Made by a program: the position numbers and the translations under genes
Part shown: positions 32,061-43,659 of the stretch, piece by piece
Layout of the letters: each line of letters begins with the position of its first letter
How positions within the stretch are numbered: the stretch's first letter is position 1
Notes under the pieces: model-generated
Told to the model about the DNA's origin: nothing
Seen by the model: only the letters and a program-made list of their open reading frames with translations
The model's database searches: none
Origin: Streptomyces sp. NBC_01224
Lineage (GTDB): Bacteria > Actinomycetota > Actinomycetes > Streptomycetales > Streptomycetaceae
DNA length: 64,000 nucleotides
Direction: 5' to 3'
Assembly: GCF_036002945.1 (NCBI RefSeq)
Contig: NZ_CP108529.1
Location: 3,224,001 to 3,288,000 of the forward strand

Positions 32061-34148
32061 TTATCCGTTTCCGTTCAGGCTGATCGTGGCGATCCGCTCG
32101 GCGGGGGTCCTGCCGAGCAGCGCGGTCTGCATGGCCTGCGCCACATCGTCCGCACTGAGCTGGTGCTTCTTGCCGTCACCCTTGGTGATCATGATGCCGT
32201 CGAAGACGCCGTCACAGAGGGTGTCGATGGCCTTCTTGTCGTAGTGCTCGACCAGTCGGCCCTTGACCGGCACCATCGTGAGGATCTGCGGCAGCGACTT
32301 CGCCGGGCCGAACTGGATCTGCTTGGGCCCGGCCTTGATGGTGACCAGGCCGGACATCGCGGGCTTCGCAAAGTCCTTCATCGCCCGGTCCAGTTCGGCC
32401 TGGCTGATGGTGGGCTCCCGGGTGGTGACCGGCAGTTCGACAGTGGCCGGCTTGCCCGTCTGCACCTGGGCCCGGTACGCGTCGCGCACCGAGATCATCG
32501 ACTGGTTGACGTCCAGCGCCTTGCCCGACTTGCCGGGTACGGCGACGGCCTTGCCCGGCTCGAACCTGATCGTGCCGTCGTTGGCCGAGCCGGAGACACC
32601 GGCCAGGTCCGTCAGCGCGACACCGAGCTTCTCCTCGTCGACCGGGATCACCGGGTCGACGGCGCGCTTGCCGCCGAAGAGGGAGCCGATGACGGAGACC
32701 GGGTTGTAGTCGCTGCCCGCGGCGGAGCGCACGGTCTCCTGGCTGTCCAGGCCGAGCCCGGCCTTGTCCGGTGCGAGCTCGGCCTTCTTGCCGTCCACGG
32801 AGAGCTGGAGGGGGGTCTCGGCGCGCTTGCCGAGGGCGGCGTCCAGCTTCGCGACGCCCTCCTCCTTCGTGCCGCCGCCGATGTCGACGCCGAGGACGGT
32901 GGTGCCCTTGGGGACGTCGGAGTGGTTCATCAGCAGTCCGGCGCCGTACGCGACACCGAGCAGACCGACGACGCCGGCGCAGAGGAGGACCAGCTTGGAG
33001 CGGCCCTTCTTCTTCGCGGGCGCGGGCGCCGGGGCGGGGCGTGCGGCGGGGGCGGGCGCCGGGGCGGCGGGACCGCCGGGTCCTGCCGGTCCGGTGCCCA
33101 TCGCGTCGTCCGGGATACGCGGCGTCAGATCGGGACGCCCGCCACCGGGGCCGCCCGCGCTCGGGAACGGGGACGGCGAGCGGCGCTCCGGCGGAACGAC
33201 GGGGATGCCGCTGGTGAGCGTGTCACCGGAGACGTTGCCGCCGGGCCCGGCGGAGGCCGGAGCCGCGAACTGGGGCGTCAGCACCGCTGTGTCGTCGGAC
33301 ATCCGCGGGGGCACGCCACCGGATGCGCCGGGACCCTGCGGGCCCGCGGGACCACCGGAGCCTCGCGAACCGCCGGGGCCCGGACCGCCCGCTCCGTCGA
33401 GGTTCGGGGTGAGGGACGAGGCACCGGTGACCGGGCCCGTGGTGGGCCCGGAGGGGCCCGGCGTACGCACCCCGAGGTTCGGCGTGGGGCGCGGGCCGGC
33501 TACGGGGCCGCCGTGGCTGAACTCGTCGAGGGCGCTGCGACCGGGGCGGGGCGCGTCCTGGTCGCCCGTGCGCTGCGGGCCGTCCGAGAAGTACGGCAGG
33601 TCGGCGCGGGGCGGGGTGGGCGCCTCGCCCGTGGGGCCGTCGGCGCCACCGGCCGCGCTGCCGCTGCCGCCGACGACCGAGGTGTTCGTGGGGGCCTTGC
33701 GCGGGGCGAACCAGTCGCTGCCGCTCTTCTCCCTGGCCGGCTTGTCGGCAGCCGGTTCCGCGGGCGCGGAACCGGCTCTCGCCTCGGCGCCCGGGTCGGC
33801 GTCGGACGCACCCGACGCGCCGCCCGGCGCGGGCGAGCCGGGGCGCGGAATGCTGCCCGTGCGCTCGGCTTCGGCCGTGTCGGCGTCGCTCATGGGCGTA
33901 CGCATGACAACCGGCGGGATGGGACGCGAGCCCGGAATGTTGATCCGGATGCGCGTCGTCAGCGTCGTCTCGGTCCTCGGCTCCTCGGACTGAGGCGGGT
34001 CCGCAGGCTCAGGGGCCCCCTCCGGGGCGTCCTGCGAAGGGTGCAGCGACGGATACTGGCGGGATCCGTACGGCGGCGTCCCCGAGGGGTACGCGGCTCC
34101 CCCGCGCCCCTGGGGCCCGGAGGACGAACTGTCAGTTTCACGACTCAA
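32061..34148 (-). CDS. Membrane-anchored protein with YoaR-like putative peptidoglycan-binding domains
   Basis: A 695-residue protein starting at TTG (SRETDSSSSGPQG) with GGGAG upstream. The first ~390 residues are a disordered Pro/Gly/Ala-rich cytoplasmic region. A membrane segment (SKLVLLCAGVVGLLGVAYGAG) is followed by an extracellular part with two repeats of the PG_binding_4/YoaR type (TVLGVDIGGGTKEEGVAKLD; VELPVTTREPTISQAELDRA). It probably works at the cell wall. It stands alone with its own promoter; no catalytic motif is visible. Confidence 0.82.
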   Translation of the reverse strand: MSRETDSSSSGPQGRGGAAYPSGTPPYGSRQYPSLHPSQDAPEGAPEPADPPQSEEPRTETTLTTRIRINIPGSRPIPPVVMRTPMSDADTAEAERTGSIPRPGSPAPGGASGASDADPGAEARAGSAPAEPAADKPAREKSGSDWFAPRKAPTNTSVVGGSGSAAGGADGPTGEAPTPPRADLPYFSDGPQRTGDQDAPRPGRSALDEFSHGGPVAGPRPTPNLGVRTPGPSGPTTGPVTGASSLTPNLDGAGGPGPGGSRGSGGPAGPQGPGASGGVPPRMSDDTAVLTPQFAAPASAGPGGNVSGDTLTSGIPVVPPERRSPSPFPSAGGPGGGRPDLTPRIPDDAMGTGPAGPGGPAAPAPAPAARPAPAPAPAKKKGRSKLVLLCAGVVGLLGVAYGAGLLMNHSDVPKGTTVLGVDIGGGTKEEGVAKLDAALGKRAETPLQLSVDGKKAELAPDKAGLGLDSQETVRSAAGSDYNPVSVIGSLFGGKRAVDPVIPVDEEKLGVALTDLAGVSGSANDGTIRFEPGKAVAVPGKSGKALDVNQSMISVRDAYRAQVQTGKPATVELPVTTREPTISQAELDRAMKDFAKPAMSGLVTIKAGPKQIQFGPAKSLPQILTMVPVKGRLVEHYDKKAIDTLCDGVFDGIMITKGDGKKHQLSADDVAQAMQTALLGRTPAERIATISLNGNG

Positions 34149-34323
34149 AGCAGGTTCTCCCGATTGGCTCCGCCGCCCGTACTTCCCCCATGCCGCAGGC
34201 CAGGGGACGGCTCGGCGCGCGAACCACCATACTGGCCGCCGCCGACAGACACCCCGCGACCGGGGGAAACGACTGCGTGACCACCGGACGGACAAGGGGC
34301 ATTACGGGATCGGACGTGGCACA

Positions 34324-34767
34324 TTACTTGCCAGGTCGGCCGCTGTCGGCGCCCGGTCGAGGCGACCGCGACATCGTGGCACAGATCACAGAGATCGCCA
34401 TCCCGCCCAGCATGAAAAGGGTGAGGCCCAGTTCATCGCCGAAGACATAGTCGCCTTCCGGTCGTCCGCCGAGCAGAAGAAGGACCGAAATCAGCCAGCC
34501 CGCCGCGGGTGCCAGGGCGCCGAGCTGGGTGCCGAAGACGCAGCTCCCGCCGTAGAACAGCCCGGCGCAGGCGACCAGCGCGAGCAGCAACCCGCCGGGG
34601 AACCAGGCGGCTTGGACGAGCGCCCCGGCAATCCCGACGAGCGCGCCGAGAACGGCGAGGCCCGCATAGGCGGCGATCCGCCCGGGGTTGAGGGGCGCGG
34701 CGAGACCGGTGGCCCGCACGTCCCCGGAAGGTGCGCCGGTGCGCGGTGTGCGCTGCTTGCCGCTCAT
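34324..34767 (-). CDS. Four-helix membrane protein (DUF6113-like)
   Basis: A 147-residue integral membrane protein. A basic N-terminus ([10 protein letters not shown]) is followed by about four membrane segments ([66 protein letters not shown]). Its ATG overlaps the mshB stop by 4 bp, so it is co-translated. The same neighbour follows mshB in other Streptomyces. Function unknown. Confidence 0.82.
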   Translation of the reverse strand: MSGKQRTPRTGAPSGDVRATGLAAPLNPGRIAAYAGLAVLGALVGIAGALVQAAWFPGGLLLALVACAGLFYGGSCVFGTQLGALAPAAGWLISVLLLLGGRPEGDYVFGDELGLTLFMLGGMAISVICATMSRSPRPGADSGRPGK

Positions 34768-35663
34768 TGTCCCGCCCCCGGTACACCGGCGAACAGGTCG
34801 TCTTCGCGCGCCCCTTGAGGAGCCCCGGAGGCGCCATGTACCAACTCGTAGTACTCGGTGGTGAAGACGGGCTGGCCGAGGTCGTTGGAGAGGGCGAAGA
34901 AGGGGCCGTCCACGGCGATCTGCGTGACATGGGCCCGCATCGCCGCGCGTTTGGCCGCCGCATGGGCGGAGCCGTCGATCTGCGCGGTGATCCTCCTGTC
35001 GTCGACCACACCCGGTACGTCGTCGATGGCGGCGATCCCCGGGAAGGGGTCCGGCACCGTGTCCCGCAGGCGCGCGAAGCCCTCTTCGGCGACCGAACGC
35101 GGCACCCGGTTCCAGTAGATCTTGGCGACGGCGTGCGCCGCGCCCGCTCCGGTGCGGTACGCAGGATCGGCGGCGAGCTCCGCCGCGCGCATCGCGACGC
35201 GGTGCGCCTGGATGTGGTCGGGGTGCCCGTAGCCGCCGTCGGGGTCGTAGGTGACGAGGACCTGCGGGCGCACCGAGCGGATCACCTCCACGAGGTACTG
35301 GGCTGCGTCGTCCACGTCCGCGTCCCAGAAGGCGCCGGGGCGGTGATTCTGCTCGGCTCCCATCATTCCGGAGTCGCGGAAGCGTCCTGGGCCGCCGAGG
35401 AGCCGGTGGTCGGTGACCCCGAGCTCCTTCATCGCCGTGGCGAGTTCGCCCTGGCGGTAGGGGCCCAGGGTGTCGTCCCGGTCTGCCGCGAGATGGGCGA
35501 GCGGGGGCGGGATGATCTCGCCCTCCTCGCCGAGCGTGCAGGTCACCAGGGTGACCTGGGCACCCTCGGCCGCATACCTGGCCATGGTGGCGCCGTTGTT
35601 GATCGACTCGTCGTCGGGGTGCGCGTGCACCAGGAGCAGACGCCGGGCGGGATGGTCCGTCAT
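34764..35663 (-). CDS. mshB: GlcNAc-Ins deacetylase of mycothiol biosynthesis
   Basis: A 299-residue zinc deacetylase of the PIG-L/LmbE family. It removes the acetyl group from N-acetylglucosaminyl-inositol, the second step of mycothiol synthesis. Zinc ligands lie in HAHPDDE (about residues 13-19) and GHPDH (about 145-149), with the catalytic Asp in the first motif. Its length and C-terminus match actinobacterial MshB. The ATG at 35663 begins [14 protein letters not shown]. It is followed by the overlapping four-helix membrane protein. Confidence 0.93.
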   Translation of the reverse strand: MTDHPARRLLLVHAHPDDESINNGATMARYAAEGAQVTLVTCTLGEEGEIIPPPLAHLAADRDDTLGPYRQGELATAMKELGVTDHRLLGGPGRFRDSGMMGAEQNHRPGAFWDADVDDAAQYLVEVIRSVRPQVLVTYDPDGGYGHPDHIQAHRVAMRAAELAADPAYRTGAGAAHAVAKIYWNRVPRSVAEEGFARLRDTVPDPFPGIAAIDDVPGVVDDRRITAQIDGSAHAAAKRAAMRAHVTQIAVDGPFFALSNDLGQPVFTTEYYELVHGASGAPQGAREDDLFAGVPGAGQ

Positions 35664-35735
35664 GGGGACCAGCCTACGAGCCGGGCAGGCCCTGGACCGA
35701 CCGCGCCCGCGCACGAGCCGCCGACGAGCCGGGTC

Positions 35736-35930
35736 TCAGAACTTGAGGCTTCCGATCATCCCGGCCACATTCGTGGTCAGGTTCGAGATGCTGGGCGCAA
35801 TGGACGAGCTGGCGAGATAGAAACCGAGCAGCGCGCAGACCACCGCATGTCCGCCCTTCAGTCCGGATTTCCGGATCAGCAGGAAGACGACGATCGCCAG
35901 CAGCACCACCGCCGAAATCGAGAGTGCCAC
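35736..35930 (-). CDS. Small membrane protein
   Basis: A 64-residue protein from a GTG with a near-perfect GGAGGTGA Shine-Dalgarno 6 bases upstream. It has two hydrophobic stretches (SISAVVLLAIVVFLLI and HAVVCALLGFYLA) around a short basic loop (RKSGLKGG), and a polar end (SNLTTNVAGMIGSLKF). It resembles small two-helix membrane proteins conserved in Streptomyces, of unknown function. It is separated from mshB by 72 bases. Confidence 0.75.
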   Translation of the reverse strand: MALSISAVVLLAIVVFLLIRKSGLKGGHAVVCALLGFYLASSSIAPSISNLTTNVAGMIGSLKF

Positions 35931-36096
35931 GGCGGTTCACCTCCATCAGTACGGTCGGGACGGGCAGCACACATGGAGCCAGCAGGTTCATACCCACCAA
36001 GCGCTACGGATCATAACTATCCGTGGCACCGCATTGATCGGGGCACAGCAGCACGAGGGGCGCACGACCGGGCGGTCGGGGACTAGGTTCAGGCCC

Positions 36097-38229
36097 ATGA
36101 CTTCGCAGAAGATCTCATTTCCGCGTCAGCACGCCAGGACGATGCGATTCACCCTCGGCGCTCCCCGTGCGTTCACCGTTTCACCCGACGGGGAGCGGGT
36201 GATCTTCCTGCGGTCGGGCTCCGGCACGGACCGGACGGGCCGGCTGTGGGTGCTGGATCTGCCGGAGGGCGGTACGCCGAAGGAGCGCGTCGTCGCCGAC
36301 CCCGAGACGCTGCTCGGCGGTTCGGCGGAGCGGCTGTCGGCCCAGGAGCGGGCCCGGCGCGAGCGCAGCCGTGAAGGTTCGTCGGGGATCGTCGGCTACG
36401 CGGTCGACGCGGCAGCCGAGTTGGCCGCTTTCGCGCTCTCCGGGAAGGTGTACGTCGCGGAGTTGCGGGCGGGTACGGCGCGTGCGCTGCCGGTGCCGGG
36501 CCCGGTGATCGACCCGAGGCCGTCACCGGACGGGCGCCGCATCGCGTATGTGTCGAAGGGCGCGCTGCGCGTCGTGGGCGCCGAGGGCGACGGGGACCGG
36601 GCGCTCGCGGAGCCGGAGGGCGCGAACATCTCCTACGGCCTCGCGGAGTTCATCGCGGCCGAGGAGATGCAGCGCTCGCGGGGCTTCTGGTGGTCACCGG
36701 AGTCGGACCGGCTGCTGGTCGCCAGGGTCGACGACAGCCCCGTACAGCGGTGGTGGATCGCGGATCCCGCACACCCGGACCGCAGGCCGGCCGAGGTCGC
36801 CTACCCGGCCGCGGGGACGCCCAACGCCGAGGTGCGGCTCTTCGTGGTGGGCCTGGACGGCACCCGTACCGAAGTGGTCTGGGACCGGGTTCGCCACCCG
36901 TATCTGGCACAGGTGCACTGGTCGTCGGCCGGGGCTCCGCTGCTGCTCGTGCAGGCCCGGGACCAGCAGAGCCAGCTCTTCCTCGCGGTGGACACGGAGA
37001 CGGGTACGACGCGGACGGTACATGTCGACGAGGACCCGGTTTGGCTGGAAATCTTCCCCGGTGTGCCCGCCTGGGCGCCGGACGGGCGGCTCGTGCGGAT
37101 CGCGGACGAGGGCGGGGCGCGAGTGCTCGCGGTCGGCGACCGGCTGCTGACCGGGGCGCAGTTGCAGCTCCAGGCGGTCCTGGACATCGGTGAGTCGGAT
37201 GTCCTGGTCTCGGCGTCGGCGGGCGAGGAGGCCGCGGAGCCGGAGATCGGCGAGAGCCATGTGTACCGGGTCAATGAGCTGGGTGTCGAGCGGGTCTCCG
37301 AAGGGGCGGGGGTGCATTCGGCCGTCCGCGCGGGCGGCGTGACGGTACTGGTCTCCCACTCGCTGGAGCGGCCGGGGGCCCGTGCCGACGTGCTCCGGGA
37401 CGGCAAGCGGATCGCCACTGTCGCAAGCCATGCGGAAGAGCCGGTTCTGTCGGCGCGGGTGCACCTCACCGAGGGGGGCGCACGACGGATTCCGTGCGCC
37501 GTGCTGCTCCCCGAGGGGTACAAAGAGTCGGACGGCCCGCTTCCGGTACTCATGGATCCGTACGGCGGCCCGCACGGCCGACGGGTGCTCGCCGCCCACA
37601 ATCCGCATCTGACGTCCCAGTGGTTCGCCGATCAGGGCTTCGCGGTGGTCGTCGCGGACGGCCGTGGCACGCCGGGGCGTTCACCGGGCTGGGAGAAGGC
37701 CGTCAAGGACAACACCGCCCTCACCGTGGACGACCAGATCGAGGCGCTGCACGCACTGGCCGGGCGGTTCCCGCTGGATCTCGGCAGGGTGGCGATCCGC
37801 GGCTGGTCGTTCGGCGGATATCTGGCGGCGCTGGCCGTGCTGCGGCGGCCGGATGTCTTCCACGCGGCGGTGGTGGGCGCGCCGGTGACCGACCAGCGGC
37901 TGTACGACACCCACTACACCGAGCGCTATCTCGGCGACCCGGCGAAGCAGCCGGAGGTGTACGCGCACAACTCGGTACTGACGGACGAGGGGCTCTCCGA
38001 GGCCGCGGACCAGGTCCGGCCGATGATGATCATCCATGGTCTGGCGGACGACAATGTGGTGGTCGCGCACTCACTCAGGTTGTCGTCGGCGCTGCTCTCG
38101 GCGGGGCGCCCGCACGAGGTGCTGCCGCTCAGCGGGGTGACGCACATGACGCCGCAGGAGCAGGTGGCGGAGAATCTGCTGCTGCTCCAGGTGGACTTCC
38201 TGAAGCGGTCGTTGGGGCTGCGTGGGTGA
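36097..38229 (+). CDS. S9-family prolyl oligopeptidase/dipeptidyl peptidase
   Basis: A 710-residue protein. An N-terminal DPP-IV-like beta-propeller (about 20-440) has repeated SPDG motifs (FTVSPDGERVIF; PRPSPDGRRIAY). The alpha/beta hydrolase domain (about 470-710) has nucleophile Ser in IRGWSFGGYLAALA (near 570), Asp in HGLADDNVV and His in GVTHMTPQ. It cleaves oligopeptides, probably in the cytoplasm, as no signal peptide is present. The nearby oligopeptide importers make a link to peptide use attractive. The ATG lies 30 bases after a GC-poor stretch. Confidence 0.92.
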   Translation: MTSQKISFPRQHARTMRFTLGAPRAFTVSPDGERVIFLRSGSGTDRTGRLWVLDLPEGGTPKERVVADPETLLGGSAERLSAQERARRERSREGSSGIVGYAVDAAAELAAFALSGKVYVAELRAGTARALPVPGPVIDPRPSPDGRRIAYVSKGALRVVGAEGDGDRALAEPEGANISYGLAEFIAAEEMQRSRGFWWSPESDRLLVARVDDSPVQRWWIADPAHPDRRPAEVAYPAAGTPNAEVRLFVVGLDGTRTEVVWDRVRHPYLAQVHWSSAGAPLLLVQARDQQSQLFLAVDTETGTTRTVHVDEDPVWLEIFPGVPAWAPDGRLVRIADEGGARVLAVGDRLLTGAQLQLQAVLDIGESDVLVSASAGEEAAEPEIGESHVYRVNELGVERVSEGAGVHSAVRAGGVTVLVSHSLERPGARADVLRDGKRIATVASHAEEPVLSARVHLTEGGARRIPCAVLLPEGYKESDGPLPVLMDPYGGPHGRRVLAAHNPHLTSQWFADQGFAVVVADGRGTPGRSPGWEKAVKDNTALTVDDQIEALHALAGRFPLDLGRVAIRGWSFGGYLAALAVLRRPDVFHAAVVGAPVTDQRLYDTHYTERYLGDPAKQPEVYAHNSVLTDEGLSEAADQVRPMMIIHGLADDNVVVAHSLRLSSALLSAGRPHEVLPLSGVTHMTPQEQVAENLLLLQVDFLKRSLGLRG

Positions 38230-38270
38230 CCTGACCGGCGGCGCCCGGTGATTGCTTCCGGCCGCGCCCG

Positions 38271-39272
38271 TCACCAGCCGGGCGGTGGCTGGGACGGGGG
38301 CGGCGGGCCGAAGACGCCGGGCGGTGGATAGCCGTACCCCTGCCCATAGCCCTGGTGGGGCCGGTCGGGGGCGTCGGCGGAGCCCCGCCGGGCCAGCACG
38401 ATGAGCACCACCACGGCGACGACCATCTCGAAGAACCAGGTCACCACCGTGAGCTGGTCCTCGGTCGGCAGATCGCCGAAGTGGTCGAGCATCTTGTAGT
38501 GCACGGCGCGGGACACTCCCGTCACCCCGCCGGTCAGCAGCAGCCCGACGGCGATCAGGCCGAACGGCCGTGCGTGCACGGCACGGAAGAGCGCGCTCAC
38601 TGCCGCGAACAGACACAGCAGCGCGATGACCGCGTCGCCCCAGCCGGGCGGCGGGTCGATCAGCCCTTGGAAGAGCCGGTCCCCGCCCACGTACCACTGC
38701 GGGAAGATGTCGGGGAATCGCACCACCTGACGGATCTCCCAGGCGATCACTACCGCCCCCGAGGCGCCCAGCAGCAGAAAGGCGGTCGCACTCGCGCCCG
38801 GGCCCGGCCGGGTCGGTGTGCGTTCGGAGAAGTCGCGCGGCGGTCTGCGTCCGGCCCCCGCGGTGATGACGAGCGCGAGGCCGCCCGCGAGGGCCGCGAA
38901 GGCACAGATCAGGGCGCGGGTGCGGAGGTCGTCGGCGAAGCGGGCGCTCATCGCGGACTCGCCGATGTTCCAGAGTCCGGGCAACCGCATGGCGAGCGTC
39001 ACCACTCCGGTGGCGACCAGGGCGGTGGCGGCCACCGAGGACCGCAGGGCTGCGAAGGCGGCGACGACATACACCACGAGCAGCGCCACATCATTGGCCG
39101 AGGTGGTGGGCACCGCGGAGAGCCGCACGTCGTAGTAACCGGCCCAGTACCGCACCAGATCCGCGGGCTCCTCGACCGCTCTGAAGTCCCGTACGAGCCA
39201 GCCGGCGACGATCACCGCGAGCAGGGCGCAGAGAACGGCGCCGGTGATCCTTGCCCCCCGTGTGAGTATCAC
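38271..39272 (-). CDS. Multi-spanning membrane protein with Gly/Tyr/Pro tail
   Basis: A 333-residue protein from GTG (ILTRGARITGAVL) with about seven membrane segments and a soluble C-terminal tail GYGQGYGYPPPGVFGPPPPS. No transporter signature is recognised. It converges with the S9 peptidase gene. The aromatic/proline tail could bind other proteins. The GTG is chosen because longer frames lack a ribosome-binding site. Function unknown. Confidence 0.78.
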   Translation of the reverse strand: MILTRGARITGAVLCALLAVIVAGWLVRDFRAVEEPADLVRYWAGYYDVRLSAVPTTSANDVALLVVYVVAAFAALRSSVAATALVATGVVTLAMRLPGLWNIGESAMSARFADDLRTRALICAFAALAGGLALVITAGAGRRPPRDFSERTPTRPGPGASATAFLLLGASGAVVIAWEIRQVVRFPDIFPQWYVGGDRLFQGLIDPPPGWGDAVIALLCLFAAVSALFRAVHARPFGLIAVGLLLTGGVTGVSRAVHYKMLDHFGDLPTEDQLTVVTWFFEMVVAVVVLIVLARRGSADAPDRPHQGYGQGYGYPPPGVFGPPPPSQPPPGW

Positions 39273-39468
39273 GCGAGCGATACTCCACCGTCGCCGCCCG
39301 TCGGACAAGGGAGTTGTCCAGGCGATGCGCGAACGGGCAACCGGCCGGGGAGACTTGACGGCCCCCGGCCGGTTCACGGCACCCGCACGGCCGTACGCCG
39401 ACCATGGTGGCGCGTTCGTATATCGGACGTGAGACAGCCAAGTTGCCCGCGCGTTAACGTGTTTGCGG

Positions 39469-40660
<1,192 letters not shown>

Positions 40661-40671
<11 letters not shown>

Positions 40672-41638
40672 CGAGCGTCTCCTTCCAGAAGTAGCAGGCG
40701 CTCTCACGGTGCTGGTCCACCTCGAAGAGAGGCGGTACCTCACCTCGGCAGATCTCCTGAGCCATCGGGCAGCGCGGGTTGAAGGCGCAGCCGGGCGGGA
40801 TGTGCAGCAGGTTGGGCGGCAGGCCCTTGATCGCGTACAGCTCCCGGCCCTTCTGGTCCAGGCGCGGGATCGACTGGAGGAGGCCCTTGGTGTACGGGTG
40901 GGCGGGGGCCTTGTAGATCTCGTGGACGGGGGCCGACTCGACGATCCGGCCCGCGTACATCACGGCGATGTAGTCGGCGACGTCCGCGACCACGCCCAGG
41001 TCGTGGGTGATCAGGATGAGTCCCATGTCGAGCTCGCGCTGGAGCTCGGCGAGCAGGTCCATCACCTGGGCCTGTACGGTCACATCGAGGGCGGTGGTGG
41101 GTTCGTCCGCGATGATCAGCGAAGGTTCCAGCGCCATCGCCATGGCGATCATGATGCGCTGGCGCATGCCGCCGGAGAACTGGTGCGGGTAGTTCCCGAC
41201 GCGTTCCTTGGCGGCCGGGATGCGGACCCGGTCCATCAGCTCGACGGCCTTGAGCTTGGCGTCCCTGTGGGACATCCCGCGGTGGACGACGAACATCTCG
41301 CCGAGCTGCTCCCCCACGCTGAGCACGGGGTTGAGGGAGGAGAGCGCGTCCTGGAAGATCATGGCCATCTCCTGGCCGCGGATCTTCCGGCGCTCCTCCT
41401 TCTTCATCTTCAGCAGATCGCGGTCCTTGAAGAGGATCTCGCCGCCGCTGATCTTTCCCGGGGGCATGTCGAGAATGCCCATGATCGCCTGTGCGGTGAC
41501 CGACTTGCCGGAGCCGGACTCGCCGAGGACGGCGAGCGTCTCACCCTCGGCCACCGAGTAGTTGACGCCGTTGACGGCTTTGGCCACCCCGTCGCGGGTG
41601 TGGAACTCCACGTGCAGATCGCGCACTTCGAGCAACAT
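40661..41638 (-). CDS. Oligopeptide ABC transporter ATP-binding protein (OppD-like, cassette A)
   Basis: A 325-residue ATPase that starts [17 protein letters not shown]. Walker A is GESGSGKSV, the signature [15 protein letters not shown], Walker [13 protein letters not shown], and the C-terminal Cys motif is [11 protein letters not shown]. The first 120 residues are nearly identical to the OppD of cassette C (53652-54710), showing common origin. It is the fourth gene of the A-B-C-D-F operon, just after the OppC permease. Confidence 0.92.
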
Positions 41639-41651
41639 GGCAACGGGCTCC

Positions 41652-42626
41652 TCAGCGCAGCTTGGGGTCGAGGGCGTCGCGCACCGCGTCGCCGAGCATG
41701 ATGAACGCGAGCACGGTGATCGCCAGCGCTCCGGCGGGCCAGAGCAGCATGTGCGGGGCGTTGCGGATGTAGTTGGCCGCGGCGGAGATGTCGATGCCCC
41801 AGGAGACGGCAGGCGGTTTCAGGCCGACGCCGAGGAACGAGAGAGTCGCCTCCAGAGCGATGTACGTACCCAGGGCGATGGTCGCGACGACGATCACGGG
41901 GGCGACCGCGTTGGGCGCGATGTGGCGCAGCATCATCCGGGAGTTGGAGGCGCCGAGCGCGCGGGCCGCCTGGACGTAGTCGTTCTGCTTGGCGGTGATG
42001 ACCGAGCCACGTGCGATACGGGCGATCTGCGGCCAGCCCAGCAGCACGATGAAGCCGATCACCGGCCAGACGGTGGAGCTCGGCACCACGGAGAGGAAGA
42101 CCAGTCCGCCGAGGACCACCGGGATGCCGAAGAAGATGTCGGTGATACGGGAGAGGAACGAATCCGACAGGCCGCCGTAGAAGCCGGCAAGGCCGCCGAG
42201 GAGGCTGCCGAGCAGGGTGACGCCCAGGGTGGAGCAGACGCCCACGGTCACCGAGTTCCTGGCCCCGTAGACGGTCCGGGTGTAGACGTCGCAGCCCTGC
42301 CCGTCGAAGCCGAAGGGGTGGCCGGGCTGTGAGCCCTCCTGGGCCTTGCCCAGGTTGCAGTTGAGTGGGTCCTGGTCCGCGATCAGTGACGGCCAGATCG
42401 AGATGATCACCAGGAAGAGGATGATCAGGGCGGAGATGATGAAGACCGGGTTGCGGCGCAGGTCCCGCCAGGCGTCGGACCACAGACTGCGCGGCTTCTC
42501 GGCGGGGCCGGTGCCTTCGGGGCCGCCCGGTGTCTTTTCGAGGGTCGCACCCTCCTCCAGGGCGAGGTCCATCACGCCTCCCGCTCCGGCCGACGAGATC
42601 GCCTCGTCCGGTGTCTGCTCAGGCAT
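41652..42626 (-). CDS. Oligopeptide ABC transporter permease (OppC-like, cassette A)
   Basis: A 324-residue permease. A polar N-terminal ~55 residues (MPEQTPDEAISS) precede about six membrane segments. The ATPase-contact EAA loop is ARALGASNSRMMLRHIAPNA. It ends GDAVRDALDPKLR, as in the OppC of cassette C. Its ATG overlaps the OppB stop by 8 bp. OppB and OppC form the membrane pore for peptides delivered by the lipoprotein. Confidence 0.93.
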   Translation of the reverse strand: MPEQTPDEAISSAGAGGVMDLALEEGATLEKTPGGPEGTGPAEKPRSLWSDAWRDLRRNPVFIISALIILFLVIISIWPSLIADQDPLNCNLGKAQEGSQPGHPFGFDGQGCDVYTRTVYGARNSVTVGVCSTLGVTLLGSLLGGLAGFYGGLSDSFLSRITDIFFGIPVVLGGLVFLSVVPSSTVWPVIGFIVLLGWPQIARIARGSVITAKQNDYVQAARALGASNSRMMLRHIAPNAVAPVIVVATIALGTYIALEATLSFLGVGLKPPAVSWGIDISAAANYIRNAPHMLLWPAGALAITVLAFIMLGDAVRDALDPKLR

Positions 42627-43542
42627 AGCGGATCCTCGGGTCGAGTACGGCGTACAGCAGGTCGACGATCAGGTTCGCCGCCAGGAAGACGAGGACCAGA
42701 ATGGTGACGAACCCGACGACGGTCTGGGAGTTCTGACGCAGGATGCCCTGGTAGAGCTGATAGCCGACGCCGTGGATGTTGAAGATCCGCTCCGTGACGA
42801 TCGCCCCGCCCATCAGGGCGCCCACGTCCGTACCGATGAAGGTGACGACGGGGATCAGGGAGTTGCGCAGCAGATGCCGGATGATCACCCGGCGCCTGGG
42901 CAGGCCCTTGGCGACGGCGGTACGGACATAGTCGGCGCGGGCGTTCTCGGCGATCGAGGTCCTGGTGAGCCGGGTGACGTACGCCAGGGAGACGGAGGCG
43001 ACGACGAGTCCCGGGATGATGAGTTCGTTGAGCGGCGCCTGTGAGGAGACGGACGGATGGATGATCCCCCACTTCACGCCGAGGAGGAGCTGGAGCAGCA
43101 GACCGGTGACGAAGGTCGGGATGGAGATGACGACCAGGGTCAGGATCAGCACGGTGGTGTCGATGGGGCGGCCGCGGCGCAGACCGGTGACGACGCCGAG
43201 GCTGATGCCGATGACGATCTCGAACAAGAGCGCAACGATGGTGAGCCGGATGGTGATGGGGAAGGCGGTCGCCATCAGATCGGTGACCTTCTGCCCGTTG
43301 AACGCGGTACCGAAGTCGCCGGTGAAGACGTTGCCCATGTAGGTCAGGTATTGCTGCCAGACGGGCTTGTCGAGGCCGAATTCCGAGCGGAGTTGGGCTG
43401 CGGTCGCCGGATCGCACTGGCGTTCGCCGCAGAGGCCCGCGATGGGGTCGCCCATCACGTTCACCATGAGGAAGATCAACAGCGTGGTGCCGAAGAAGAC
43501 CGGGATCATCTGCAGCAGCCGCCGGATCACATAACGTCCCAT
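42619..43542 (-). CDS. Oligopeptide ABC transporter permease (OppB-like, cassette A)
   Basis: A 307-residue permease that begins MGRYVIRRLLQMIPVFFGTT, with six predicted membrane segments. The EAA loop is RTAVAKGLPRRRVIIRHLLR and the end LLYAVLDPRIRYA. It follows the solute-binding gene after 117 bases that hold a strong hairpin (43612-43650). It is strongly similar to OppB of cassette C. Confidence 0.93.
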   Translation of the reverse strand: MGRYVIRRLLQMIPVFFGTTLLIFLMVNVMGDPIAGLCGERQCDPATAAQLRSEFGLDKPVWQQYLTYMGNVFTGDFGTAFNGQKVTDLMATAFPITIRLTIVALLFEIVIGISLGVVTGLRRGRPIDTTVLILTLVVISIPTFVTGLLLQLLLGVKWGIIHPSVSSQAPLNELIIPGLVVASVSLAYVTRLTRTSIAENARADYVRTAVAKGLPRRRVIIRHLLRNSLIPVVTFIGTDVGALMGGAIVTERIFNIHGVGYQLYQGILRQNSQTVVGFVTILVLVFLAANLIVDLLYAVLDPRIRYA

Positions 43543-43611
43543 GAAGGGCTCCGGGGGTCGCGGGGGTCAGAGGCGCAGGGCTGGGGAGTGACGCGTCGAC
43601 GGGATGCGGAA

Positions 43612-43650
43612 GCCGGGCGGCCGGTGCCAGGAACGCACCGGCCACCCGGC
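43612..43650 (-). promoter_or_regulatory. Hairpin between solute-binding and permease genes (cassette A)
   Basis: A 16-bp inverted repeat with one mismatch (43612-43627 with 43635-43650) and a 7-base loop. It lies just after the stop of the cassette A binding protein. Such hairpins stabilise the upstream mRNA and limit read-through, giving excess binding protein over permease. Confidence 0.75.
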
Positions 43651-43659
43651 CTCAACGGG